Assembly (NCBI GenBank): GCA_004195635.1
Contig: PSPT01000004.1
Location: 21,080 to 85,079, forward strand
Source: Methanobacteriota archaeon
GTDB taxonomy: Archaea; Thermoplasmatota; Poseidoniia; Poseidoniales; Poseidoniaceae
Length of the DNA stretch: 64,000 bases
Reading direction: 5' to 3'
Below, in pieces: positions 30,350 through 39,568 of the stretch; within the stretch, counting starts at the first letter, position 1; every line of letters begins with the position of its first letter. The notes beneath the pieces are model-generated. The model was not told the DNA's origin, did no database searches, and saw nothing but the letters and a program-made list of their open reading frames with translations. The translations under genes and the position numbers were made by a program.

Positions 30350-31312
30350 TTACCTATTTGCTAAGCCCCAACGTAATGCAAGATTTTCAGCCAAACTACG
30401 ATAATCATTTCCACCATGACTTTCTGGTGCATGTAAGTGAATAGGAATGCCGTGGCTTGGGGCTTCTGCAATACGGATATTTCTCCTAATTGGGGGCTCA
30501 ATTACCAAACCAGCAAAGGTTTCCTTCAATTGACCTGCAACTTGACCATTAAGTAGGGTTGGGGCATGCATTGTCATTAGAATAGCATCAACACCTAAGC
30601 GCGGATTGAGGCGGGTTCTGATTTCTCGGATTGTCCCTGCTAACAAAGCAACTCCCTCTAAAGCAAAATATTCGGTTTGAACTGGGATAATTACTGCATC
30701 GGCCGCACATAGGGCATTTATTGTCACAATTCCAAGACTTGGCGGAGTGTCAATTAGTACAATGTCATAATGCGGTAATAGTGCTTCCAATCCTTCTGTA
30801 AGGCGACGTTCTCGCCCTAATTCGCTCATTAATTCTTGCTCGAGCCCTACCAATGTCCGGCCTCCCACTACCAAATGCAAACCATCAATATTTGTTGCAT
30901 ATCGGCATGAGCCGGCTAATTCGGGATTGAGCATGAGGTTACGGGAAGTAAATTCTACCTTTGATTTATCTATTCCCAAACCAGTTGCACAATTTCCTTG
31001 GGCATCACAGTCAACTACCAATACTCGAAGGCCAAGGGTAGCCAAATGTGCTGCTACATTGATGACAGTAGTTGTTTTTCCAACTCCGCCTTTTTGATTA
31101 ATACAAACAACAACTCTAGCCAAACCAGGTCTGGTAGGGGGTGCAGGGGGTAATTTCATTACATTACGTGGCCTAGATATCGAAATTTCCTCCGCCGCAG
31201 AAGGCGCTTGCCTTACATCGGAAAATGAAGGTTCAATGACTTCAATTTCATCTTCCGAGACTTCAATTATTTGCCCAATAGCCTGCGCAACCTCTTCATC
31301 ATTCACGTACAT
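30350..31312 (-). CDS. parA: ParA/Soj family chromosome-partitioning ATPase
   Basis: Deviant Walker A CINQKGGVGKTTTVINVAAHLA, DCDAQGNCATGLG, DTPPSLGIVTINAL, IPVQTEYFALEG. Confidence 0.93.
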   Translation of the reverse strand: MYVNDEEVAQAIGQIIEVSEDEIEVIEPSFSDVRQAPSAAEEISISRPRNVMKLPPAPPTRPGLARVVVCINQKGGVGKTTTVINVAAHLATLGLRVLVVDCDAQGNCATGLGIDKSKVEFTSRNLMLNPELAGSCRYATNIDGLHLVVGGRTLVGLEQELMSELGRERRLTEGLEALLPHYDIVLIDTPPSLGIVTINALCAADAVIIPVQTEYFALEGVALLAGTIREIRTRLNPRLGVDAILMTMHAPTLLNGQVAGQLKETFAGLVIEPPIRRNIRIAEAPSHGIPIHLHAPESHGGNDYRSLAENLALRWGLANR

Positions 31313-31384
31313 CCCGAATTCGGTGGGATAACCGCCCCTTTTGATAATGACGCTAATTGAATGGGAAAAATAGCCTTTTCTTTA

Positions 31385-33664
31385 CTAAACTGACTTTACC
31401 AAAGACCAACCCACAACTCGCCCGTCTGATAAATCGGCTGCCAAATTGAAATTATTTGACCATTGGCCTTCATCCCATGAACGACTCAAGTCAACAGTTG
31501 CTGCCGACGCCCCGTCTTCAAGATTTAACCAGTCGCTAATTCCATCCAGCCCTGTACTTGTACTTGCTACAATATGGCGATACATTACTTCTGAATGAAG
31601 TCCAGAAGAAGTGCCCAAATATGAGCCACCAGTACTTAGTTCGGAATATCTATTACTATCTAATAATCGATTTTCCATTGCCGAAAGAGAAAGAGTCTGT
31701 GGCAATGAGGAACGGTCATGATTAGGTCCATCTTCAATCACTCCAGAATTTAGAAAAGTACAATTCTCCGATGATGGTGAACCCGAAACAGTCAACTCAA
31801 CCCAACCCGAGGTGCCACCATTATCAACCCAAGAGAGATTCCAAGTAGTATCTTGGGAATTAGTTCGATTGTCAATTGCTCGCCAAACATATCCGTCATC
31901 GGACATTGCTGCCTTTGCTCCTGAAGCACCATCCAAGTATGGGATACATGCAACAGCATCTTCAAGTGGATGAGATCGTGAAGTTGAATTATCAGCAATA
32001 TGTTGTTCACCATCTTGCCAATCAGTCAGTTCAGAATCAAGAGGTCTTACTTGTGATGAGCGAACGCGATTATCATAATCGCGTCCAAAAACAACTGGGG
32101 ATTCGCCCCGTTGTAATTCCTTTTTACTCATTGACATTCGCATCTCGAATGAACCTTCGGGCACCACCAAATCGTTAATTAATTGTGAAGTTGATGAACA
32201 ATCATTTCTTTCCTGACTATCACCAGATAACCTAATATCTACTTCTTGATATATAGCCCACGGTGAATCAGCATTAACCCAGATATTGATGTATGCATGG
32301 CCGAGGCAAAGCGATTTAACATCCTCATTGACCATTAGAATCCGCCATGTTAGTTCGCCCAATACCTCTTCGGTTCCAAGTACTGACCAAGACCAACCCA
32401 TTCTGCTACCAGTTGATGATTCTTGAATTAACTGATCACCAATTAATTCCTTTAACTCCACAGGTGATACCGCCATGCCAATTGCTGATTGAATATCCTC
32501 TACCGAAGAAAAAATCCCCGAAACGCCAAAGGATGTTGCGGTTCCTTCGATGGCCCCACTTTCATGAGTTAATGAATAATCTACTTGCGAACGCAATACA
32601 TCCTGATCCCTTATTTCTGTCCAAGTAGTAGAACCCACATCAAGGCTATTGCCAAATGAAGAGGCCCCGATATCGCTACATTTTGATTGGTCAATGACGC
32701 TTTTTAAATGCCTTGTTATTGTAACATCTTCAAATGTGTATTGATGCTGCTTTTCAACAGTTAACCACTCGAAACCATAACTACCGCTTTGGCGAATTGC
32801 ACCTGATAAATAATTGCTCGATTGGTCAAATAATTCTGACTCACCACCCTTGGTAACACCAACATTTCCCAAACCACCATATTCAATTTTTATCTTGCAA
32901 ATATCATCTTCGGTATCCATTTTCTCAACAATTGCCTCAATAAATTCACCTTCAGCACTTATAATTCCATCTGAAATAGAATAACGCATTTCATCACCAT
33001 AGCGAATTGTGTCAGGAGTAAAGGGGTCTATACTTCCCGTATAATACCAATAACCTACACCACCAACTAAAATGATTAGTGCTAATATCAATGCCGTTTT
33101 TGGCTTTGTGCCCTTTTTTGGCATTACCTTTCGCTTACTGCCAGGAATTGGGGTGAGGGCGGATTGGTCTTCTTCTTCTAATGTAGAAGTGGTGGAAGAA
33201 GGAAGTCCATCATGAATTATTTTGCTAGATTTCGTAGATTCTTCTTGGCTGTCCTCAATAACTTCAGCATCAATAACTTCAGCATCAATTATCTCTGCTT
33301 CAACTATTGAGGTATGGTCGTTTGAAATAATCGGCTCATCATCCATAGCACCAACAACTTCTGCATCAAATATCTCAGCTTCAACTACTGAGGGCTGATC
33401 AATTGGAGTAATTGGCTCATCATCATCTGAATTAAGATAAAAAGCCTCATCATCGTCCAAAATTTCATTATTTACTTCTATTGATTCTTCAAATACGATT
33501 CCTAAGTCCTCGGGGTCAACATCTGCTTCTAGAAGGCGCCCAATCAGTACGGACTTTTTCCCTGAAACAGAAAGACCATTCTGGCGACAGAGGTTGCGTA
33601 GTTCGGCCGCTTTGAGAGGCGATGTGAGTTCGTCAGACATGGGTGGCAATGGAAGGGTCGGCAT
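31385..33664 (-). CDS. SAP-domain protein with acidic linker, single TM helix and large predicted extracytoplasmic domain
   Basis: N-terminal SAP-like motif LTSPLKAAELRNLCRQNGLSVSGKKSVLIGRLLEAD; acidic AEVID-type repeats; TM ALILALIILVGGVGYWYYTG. Confidence 0.75.
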   Translation of the reverse strand: MPTLPLPPMSDELTSPLKAAELRNLCRQNGLSVSGKKSVLIGRLLEADVDPEDLGIVFEESIEVNNEILDDDEAFYLNSDDDEPITPIDQPSVVEAEIFDAEVVGAMDDEPIISNDHTSIVEAEIIDAEVIDAEVIEDSQEESTKSSKIIHDGLPSSTTSTLEEEDQSALTPIPGSKRKVMPKKGTKPKTALILALIILVGGVGYWYYTGSIDPFTPDTIRYGDEMRYSISDGIISAEGEFIEAIVEKMDTEDDICKIKIEYGGLGNVGVTKGGESELFDQSSNYLSGAIRQSGSYGFEWLTVEKQHQYTFEDVTITRHLKSVIDQSKCSDIGASSFGNSLDVGSTTWTEIRDQDVLRSQVDYSLTHESGAIEGTATSFGVSGIFSSVEDIQSAIGMAVSPVELKELIGDQLIQESSTGSRMGWSWSVLGTEEVLGELTWRILMVNEDVKSLCLGHAYINIWVNADSPWAIYQEVDIRLSGDSQERNDCSSTSQLINDLVVPEGSFEMRMSMSKKELQRGESPVVFGRDYDNRVRSSQVRPLDSELTDWQDGEQHIADNSTSRSHPLEDAVACIPYLDGASGAKAAMSDDGYVWRAIDNRTNSQDTTWNLSWVDNGGTSGWVELTVSGSPSSENCTFLNSGVIEDGPNHDRSSLPQTLSLSAMENRLLDSNRYSELSTGGSYLGTSSGLHSEVMYRHIVASTSTGLDGISDWLNLEDGASAATVDLSRSWDEGQWSNNFNLAADLSDGRVVGWSLVKSV

Positions 33665-33739
33665 TCAACTGCTTTCAAGTATCACTGTCCCCGAGTAGGT
33701 ATTAATGCTCTTTTGATAGGTATGTTTTCCTAGCCAATA

Positions 33740-34885
33740 TCACTCTTGATATAGTATATATTGACCATCTGCTTCCAAATAATATGCTTGAGGTTGGAAA
33801 GTTCCATCCTCGTTTTGGATGAAGTAATACCCATCACCAGATGCTACATAATTCACTTGTGGAGCAGTTGGGGTTGGAGTTGGAGTGGGTGCTGCAGCCT
33901 CAACAGGAGGTGTTTCCTGGGCTGGTGCCGGTGGACCGGCGGGGCCTGAGTCGGCTGGACTGGGGGGGGCACCTGGGCCAGACACAAGTTTTTGCTTTCT
34001 TGCAGCATCCATAACTTGTTTTTCAGTAGAAGGTGATTTCTTTGGACTACTCAATTCTTTTAATCTATTTCCTCTTTTTTGTGCACCAAAGAATCCAAAT
34101 ATAGACCAGCCAAGTGATAATACTGCAAAGATACCCAAAGGTACTCGTAACATATACGCATGAATTGCCACCTCTAAACTCTCTTGCCTTTCAGTGCTAC
34201 CTTCAAGATATTCCACAATTAGGCAGTGTGGGCCAGTTGGATTTGACTCCAATTCAATAGTATGTTTTGATCCAGGTGCAGCATTTTCAAGAAGAAAATA
34301 GCCCATGGAACCTTCGTCTCTCATTGCACTAATTGTGGAAACAACATTGGAGTCATCACAATCATTAGGAACTAAAAACACTTCAATATCTCCGCCATGT
34401 TCATCCATCACCCAAATATCTACATCTACATCAATAGTCATTCCCGGCACACCATATATTGCGAGGGGAGCCTCAACCGTTCCTAAACTGGAAAGTGAAT
34501 CGCTTTGTAAATTACCATCATCCCAAATACCAGGGGTTGAAAGTGGAAATAGTGAAAAAGCAAAGAGAATAGCACCTACGCCAAGGAATAAATAAACGTT
34601 CCAGCGGGCCTTCTTTACAGATTCACGAAGTTCTTCAACCTCTTGCCGACGTGTTTTTTTTACCGCCTTTACATCATCAAGGCCAGCGGATGCCGAAAAA
34701 GTTCCAGTGGGGCCCGCTGTTGGGCCAGGTGACGACTCGGGTGGGCCAGTTGCCGGGCCAATGGAATCGGATGGGTGGGGTTCGGCAAGAGAATCTGCAG
34801 GATGGGTTACTTCCGTTTCCGCAGGAGGTGAGGCTGGCGGCTGCATGGACCTGCGATTACGGACCACACTATCAAATCCACCCAA
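33740..34885 (-). CDS. Two-TM membrane protein with Pro-rich cytoplasmic regions
   Basis: TM WNVYLFLGVGAILFAFSLFPLS and LGIFAVLSLGWSIFGFFGA. C-terminal VASGDGYYFIQNEDGTFQPQAYYLEADGQYILYQE repeat-like module. Confidence 0.65.
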   Translation of the reverse strand: MGGFDSVVRNRRSMQPPASPPAETEVTHPADSLAEPHPSDSIGPATGPPESSPGPTAGPTGTFSASAGLDDVKAVKKTRRQEVEELRESVKKARWNVYLFLGVGAILFAFSLFPLSTPGIWDDGNLQSDSLSSLGTVEAPLAIYGVPGMTIDVDVDIWVMDEHGGDIEVFLVPNDCDDSNVVSTISAMRDEGSMGYFLLENAAPGSKHTIELESNPTGPHCLIVEYLEGSTERQESLEVAIHAYMLRVPLGIFAVLSLGWSIFGFFGAQKRGNRLKELSSPKKSPSTEKQVMDAARKQKLVSGPGAPPSPADSGPAGPPAPAQETPPVEAAAPTPTPTPTAPQVNYVASGDGYYFIQNEDGTFQPQAYYLEADGQYILYQE

Positions 34886-35029
34886 GAAAATGAAGTGATA
34901 TTATTGAGGTTCCTTGAGTATTTGAGATAGGAAGAAAAGTTGTTCTGATAGCATTGATGGCCGAAAAACAGGAGATTTCTGTTAGGGAATAACTCAAAAA
35001 GGTTGAACGAACGGAACAATTTGAGAGAT

Positions 35030-36250
35030 ATGCGTCTTGCCATCTTATCCCGCGGACCGCGTTTGTATTCAACTCGGCGTTTGGTAGAGGAGGCGCTAAA
35101 GTGCAACATTGATGTAAATGTCCTCGACCCATTACAATTTAGCCTAAGTATTGGCACTGAAAATGTTGAGATTCTTCACAAGGGCGAACCAATTAGAATT
35201 GATGCTATAATTCCGCGTATTGGCCATTCAATTACTCGGCATGGAGTTGCCTTACTGAATCAGTTTGAACAAATAGGCATTTATGCCGCTAATAGCGGAG
35301 ATGGAATCCGTCTTTCACGAGATAAATTACTCGCTAGTCAAATTCTAGCAAAAAATGGCATTAAAATTCCAACTACCGCATATGTCCGAGATATTCGCGA
35401 TGTTGAGGCTGCAATTCAACGAGTTGGAGGATTGCCTTGCGTGATTAAAGTAAGTGAAGGAACTCAAGGACTAGGGGTTTTCCTGCGTCATACATTACGA
35501 GAGGCAAAGAACCTCGTAGAGGCATTATTACTTGGAGATAAAGCAGTACTCATCCAAGAATATATTGCCGAGAGCCATGGAAAAGACATCCGAGTATTAG
35601 TTGTCGGCGACAAGGTTGTTGCAGCAATGCGCCGTCGAGCGAGAGGGAGCGAATTCCGTTCCAATTATCATCTAAATGGTACCATAGAGGCCGTTACATT
35701 ATCTCCTGAGGCAGAAACTATTGCCCGTAGGGCAGCACGCGTACTCGGTTTAGGTATAGCCGGAGTAGACCTTTTGGAGGGCGAGGACGGACCTCTTGTT
35801 TTGGAAGTAAACTCATCCCCTGGCCTTGAAGGTATTGAAAAAGCAAGTAAAGTAAATGTTGCCGCTGCAATCATTGAATATGTTATGGATGATTGGGAGT
35901 TTTCTGATGTTAATCTTAGCCAATTGTTGCGTACTCAAGCCGGAAGTAGCGTACTCTCCATACATTTGCGAAACCATCCCAAATTAATCGGTAGAAATAT
36001 TGAAGAATTATTTGCCGAGCAAATAAAAATGCCACTATTTGCTATTTCACGTGATAATGACTTGATTTGGAATCCAGACGGGACTCTCCAATTGCGCTAT
36101 GATGATGTATTAATTTGTTATGGGAAAACAGATATTTTACGAAACACCCTAAAGCGAGCAATTAAAATTGATTCAAATATTACCTCTCAATACATAAATT
36201 ATCAGTCAAAAACAATTGATAATTCAAGTGACATTATTTCTCAACAATAA
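35030..36250 (+). CDS. RimK-like ATP-grasp ligase with C-terminal RCK_C/TrkA_C-like domain
   Basis: MRLAILSRGPRLYSTRRLVEEA, ATP-grasp motifs (VIKVSEGTQGLGVFL; GPLVLEVNSSPGLEGIEKA). C-terminal KLIGRNIEELFAEQIKMPLFAISRDNDLIWNPDGTLQLRYDDVLICYGKTDIL is RCK_C-like. Confidence 0.82.
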   Translation: MRLAILSRGPRLYSTRRLVEEALKCNIDVNVLDPLQFSLSIGTENVEILHKGEPIRIDAIIPRIGHSITRHGVALLNQFEQIGIYAANSGDGIRLSRDKLLASQILAKNGIKIPTTAYVRDIRDVEAAIQRVGGLPCVIKVSEGTQGLGVFLRHTLREAKNLVEALLLGDKAVLIQEYIAESHGKDIRVLVVGDKVVAAMRRRARGSEFRSNYHLNGTIEAVTLSPEAETIARRAARVLGLGIAGVDLLEGEDGPLVLEVNSSPGLEGIEKASKVNVAAAIIEYVMDDWEFSDVNLSQLLRTQAGSSVLSIHLRNHPKLIGRNIEELFAEQIKMPLFAISRDNDLIWNPDGTLQLRYDDVLICYGKTDILRNTLKRAIKIDSNITSQYINYQSKTIDNSSDIISQQ

Positions 36251-36418
36251 TCAGGCTAATTTATCCATAGCGTGGCTGGCATAGTTCCAGTAATATTGGC
36301 AGTATTATTGAGAAAATATATTGATTGAACGAGAGGGCGGATACTATTAGTTTGGCTGAGTTCTAATGCTATTTCGCCGCAAATAGATTATGCGAACTTC
36401 ACTGTTATTGGGGGGGAA

Positions 36419-37534
36419 ATGCACGAAGGCTTGATATTGTGGAGGGATAGACTACCTTCGGGATGCACTCCGGCTTCGGCTGGAGGAGGGATATTCGTGG
36501 CTGGACCATATCAACATAATTTCTCGCAAAGGCGGGGTATTCAACAAAGGTTGAATCCAAATGTTGCTGGACCAGAATTACCACCTAGATTACAACGATT
36601 ATCTCACATTTCTTGGAGTTCAACCTATCGTCAACAATTAAAGGCTGAAGGGAAATCCAATAATACCATAAAAACATATTTTTGTGGGTTAAAGAAATTC
36701 ATAGAAACTCCATTGGAGGATGAAGAAATCCTTACTGCATCTGCTTATGAGCAAATGCCGCTATCTACTTTGCACTCAAGAATTGAGCCTATAAATGGTA
36801 GAATTGACATTTGGCATCACTCCATTTCCCATTTGAAATCAAGAACTGTATTAGCAAGAATGGCTGCAGTTGCGCATTTGTTAAATTGGCTTGGGCTAAA
36901 TATGCCCGATTGGATAATCCGCCCCCCCAAGGGAAAAACATTACCACGCACCCTCACTGCGCGTGAATTAGAATTGGTAATATCAGCATCAAAACAAAGT
37001 GAAAACCCAATTGCAGAGCCAATCGTAATCCTCCTACTTGATACTGGAATGAGAGTAAGCGAATTGTGCGGACTGGACTTGCATGATATTGATTTAGCAG
37101 GAAAAAATGCTCGAGTTGTTGGCGGGAAGGGAAACAAAGATCGTTTGGTTCTGTTTACTCAAGATAGTGTTGAAGTAATCACATCTTGGTTGAAAATTCG
37201 AGAAGTTAGAGCCCATCCCGATGAAGTTTCATTATTCGTTTCACGAAGAGGCAAAAGGCCTCACCCACGTTCTATCCAAAAAATGATGGTTAAATTATCA
37301 CAAATCGCTGGATTGCCTGCAAGGAAACTCACCCCGCATGTACTTCGCCATAACTTTGCCACAGGATTATTGGAAAGAGGCGCTGACCTCGTTTCAATTC
37401 AGCGATTACTTGGGCATTCAAGTATTGCTACCACAAGAATGTATCTTGATATTACGGACCAAACATTGCGTGAAGTTTACAAGCGTGCTCAAGCATTAAG
37501 GGACACTATTGAAGAAGAAAGGGATGAAATATAA
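36419..37534 (+). CDS. xerA: Tyrosine recombinase (XerA/XerC/D-like)
   Basis: Catalytic pattern R (TGMRVSELCGL), K (GGKGNKDRLV), HxxR (TPHVLRHNFAT), H (LLGHSSIATT), Y (RMYLDI). Confidence 0.9.
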   Translation: MHEGLILWRDRLPSGCTPASAGGGIFVAGPYQHNFSQRRGIQQRLNPNVAGPELPPRLQRLSHISWSSTYRQQLKAEGKSNNTIKTYFCGLKKFIETPLEDEEILTASAYEQMPLSTLHSRIEPINGRIDIWHHSISHLKSRTVLARMAAVAHLLNWLGLNMPDWIIRPPKGKTLPRTLTARELELVISASKQSENPIAEPIVILLLDTGMRVSELCGLDLHDIDLAGKNARVVGGKGNKDRLVLFTQDSVEVITSWLKIREVRAHPDEVSLFVSRRGKRPHPRSIQKMMVKLSQIAGLPARKLTPHVLRHNFATGLLERGADLVSIQRLLGHSSIATTRMYLDITDQTLREVYKRAQALRDTIEEERDEI

Positions 37535-37540
37535 TTTCCC

Positions 37541-37747
37541 TTAGGACGCAGATCGCCTTTGACCAGGGTGTTTTTTATTGAGACGCTTGTTCAATTTTTC
37601 AGGCCCTTTCCATTTGCGACAAGGTGCAATAACATAGCCTCTATGGGTTGGTATCGGACAATATTTGCCCGAGCGGCAGCGGCTACAATTATCCAATTTA
37701 GGAGGGTCTACTTTTTTCCGTAGACGGCCATACTTGCGCCTTGGCAT
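37541..37747 (-). CDS. Small basic Cys-rich (putative zinc-binding) protein
   Basis: MPRRKYGRLRKKVDPPKLDNCSRCRSGKYCPIPTHRGYVIAPCRKWKGPEKLNKRLNKKHPGQRRSAS; four Cys, strongly basic. Confidence 0.55.
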   Translation of the reverse strand: MPRRKYGRLRKKVDPPKLDNCSRCRSGKYCPIPTHRGYVIAPCRKWKGPEKLNKRLNKKHPGQRRSAS

Positions 37748-37857
37748 GAACTCCCTTCGCCTAAAGAGTCATTCAACATAACGGTTGTATTTTCCATTAA
37801 TTGCCAACTGTACAACAATTAGCAAAACTCGAAATGAAAAGTATTGAAAGAAATAAT

Positions 37858-38391
37858 TTACTTTCTAATTCGCTTTAACATATCTTTGAGAGAGAGGGTC
37901 TTGAGAATTCCACCCTTTGTTTTTAGATCATCGCTTGGTTTCTTTTTTGCCTTGGCCTTTGCAGCGGTTTTCTTTGCTACGGATTTTGCTTTGGTTGTTG
38001 CCTTTTTGCTTGTTACCTTGGCTTTTACAACGGTTTTCTTTGCCGCAGATTTGGCTTTGGCAGTTGCCTTTTTGCCTGTTACCTTGGCTTTTATAGCGGT
38101 TTTCTTTGCCGCAGATTTCGCTTTGGCAGTTGCCTTTTTGCCTGAAGATTTAGCCGCAGCAACCTTTTTCTTCGTCTTTTGGGTCGCCTTTGCCAAAACA
38201 AGTAATTTCTTTGCAGTTCCTAAACTTATTCCAGCTTTGCCTAAACCATCTTCACCTGCTTTATTAATCCCTGCAAGAGTCTTTATGTTTGAGGTAAGAA
38301 GTTTTGCTGCCGTTGCTCTTCCCACACCGGGAAGTTTCATCAATTTTGCAATTGCTTTCTCATTCGCCCCGCCAGATTTCTTAGCCGCCAT
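37858..38391 (-). CDS. HhH-domain protein with histone-H1-like Lys/Ala-rich repeat tail
   Basis: HhH motif LMKLPGVGRATAAKLLTSNIKTLAGI, then KKATAKAKSAAKKTAIKAKVTG x3. Start placed at MAAKKSG (ATG 38391); the ORF opens at 38475. Confidence 0.8.
   Translation of the reverse strand: MAAKKSGGANEKAIAKLMKLPGVGRATAAKLLTSNIKTLAGINKAGEDGLGKAGISLGTAKKLLVLAKATQKTKKKVAAAKSSGKKATAKAKSAAKKTAIKAKVTGKKATAKAKSAAKKTVVKAKVTSKKATTKAKSVAKKTAAKAKAKKKPSDDLKTKGGILKTLSLKDMLKRIRK
37941..38138 (-). repeat. Three in-frame tandem 66-bp (22-aa) repeats in the H1-like tail (approximate bounds)
   Basis: KKATAKAKSAAKKTAIKAKVTG / KKATAKAKSAAKKTVVKAKVTS / KKATTKAKSVAKKTAAKAKAKK. Confidence 0.8.
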
Positions 38392-38602
38392 ATCATCGCC
38401 TCTAGATGGTGAGGAGGGATGGTAATATGAATACTTAACCAACCGATTTACCCCGATTATGCAATATTCTGGCATTAATTATTGAATAATGTCAATAATA
38501 ATTAGATTATCCCACTAAAAATAATATGATACACTCATTGTATTATAATTATCACGCAACAACCCTTCATGATAAAATACAAACAACTAATCCAATTATT
38601 TA

Positions 38603-39502
38603 GTGGCAAAGGAATTAGACACTCGAAAGTCCCACCTTTGGGCTCAAGTAAGAAAAGCTAGAGTAAGTCATCTTTGCGAAGATGAGAGTAATTTCCTTCG
38701 TCCGGCAAAATACCCTGTAGATGCGCGAAAAGTATTACTTGGTGATATTGCTGAAATGGTTCTTCACACTTTTGGTCCACATGAAATTCCAGTTTTTTCC
38801 ACCCCCCCGAAATTTGATGAGCAGAGTTGGGCTTTGATTATTCAAGATTCTGAATTAAAGGTTGAAATTATTAGTAGACCATATTGGGGCTTTGGTTTAT
38901 TCACTCAGTGCTATATTAATGAAATTTCAATTACGGGCCATGTCCAGCGAAGATGCAGATTGATTTACGATATGTTATCGAGTCTTAGCCACCACCCTTG
39001 GGAAGCTGTCCGACAAAATAAGTTTGCAAAAGTAAGTGGAAGGAATATTGATGAGAATACCTGTGAATGGCAAAAGCACATTGAACATATTGAAAATGAA
39101 TTTAAAGCAGAAATTAATTCCTTAATGGAAAAAATTGCAGAACACCAAGAGGGTGAAATTTCGGAAAGTAATAGAAAATTGTTTAACGAAGCAAAGGACG
39201 ATATTGAAATGGCTGAAGCAGCACTAAGAGATAATAACTCATTTGCAATTGAAAGAGCATTAAGCAGAGTAGAGGAGGCTTTGATTGAAGCAGACCCAGA
39301 TTATGAATCCAATATTCTCGCACTCAAAAACACAAGCGAATCCGCGCAAGCCCCCCTTGATTTGATATTGAATGAAACTGGTTCAAACTCAATCTTGGGA
39401 AATCAAATAGATGATATTCCATTAGTTGATTTAAGTAATGAACTATTGGAGGAGGAAGATATACCCCTGATTGATCTTACCTCTATTTATGAAGAAGAAT
39501 GA
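38603..39502 (+). CDS. Hypothetical protein with coiled-coil and acidic C-terminus
   Basis: GTG-started 299-aa ORF. Repeated DIPLVDLSNELLEEE / DIPLIDLTSIYEEE at the C-terminus. Confidence 0.55.
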   Translation: MAKELDTRKSHLWAQVRKARVSHLCEDESNFLRPAKYPVDARKVLLGDIAEMVLHTFGPHEIPVFSTPPKFDEQSWALIIQDSELKVEIISRPYWGFGLFTQCYINEISITGHVQRRCRLIYDMLSSLSHHPWEAVRQNKFAKVSGRNIDENTCEWQKHIEHIENEFKAEINSLMEKIAEHQEGEISESNRKLFNEAKDDIEMAEAALRDNNSFAIERALSRVEEALIEADPDYESNILALKNTSESAQAPLDLILNETGSNSILGNQIDDIPLVDLSNELLEEEDIPLIDLTSIYEEE

Positions 39503-39568
39503 GTTTTTCTTGAATATTTACGCGCGGCGGTTTCATAAATGCTGGGCTTGTCGGAGGGTTTGGTTCTC

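Noticed and set aside
36419-37534. Integrase of a mobile element or prophage
   Set aside because: No att-like duplications, tRNA target, or phage genes nearby; sequence and context fit a housekeeping XerA better.
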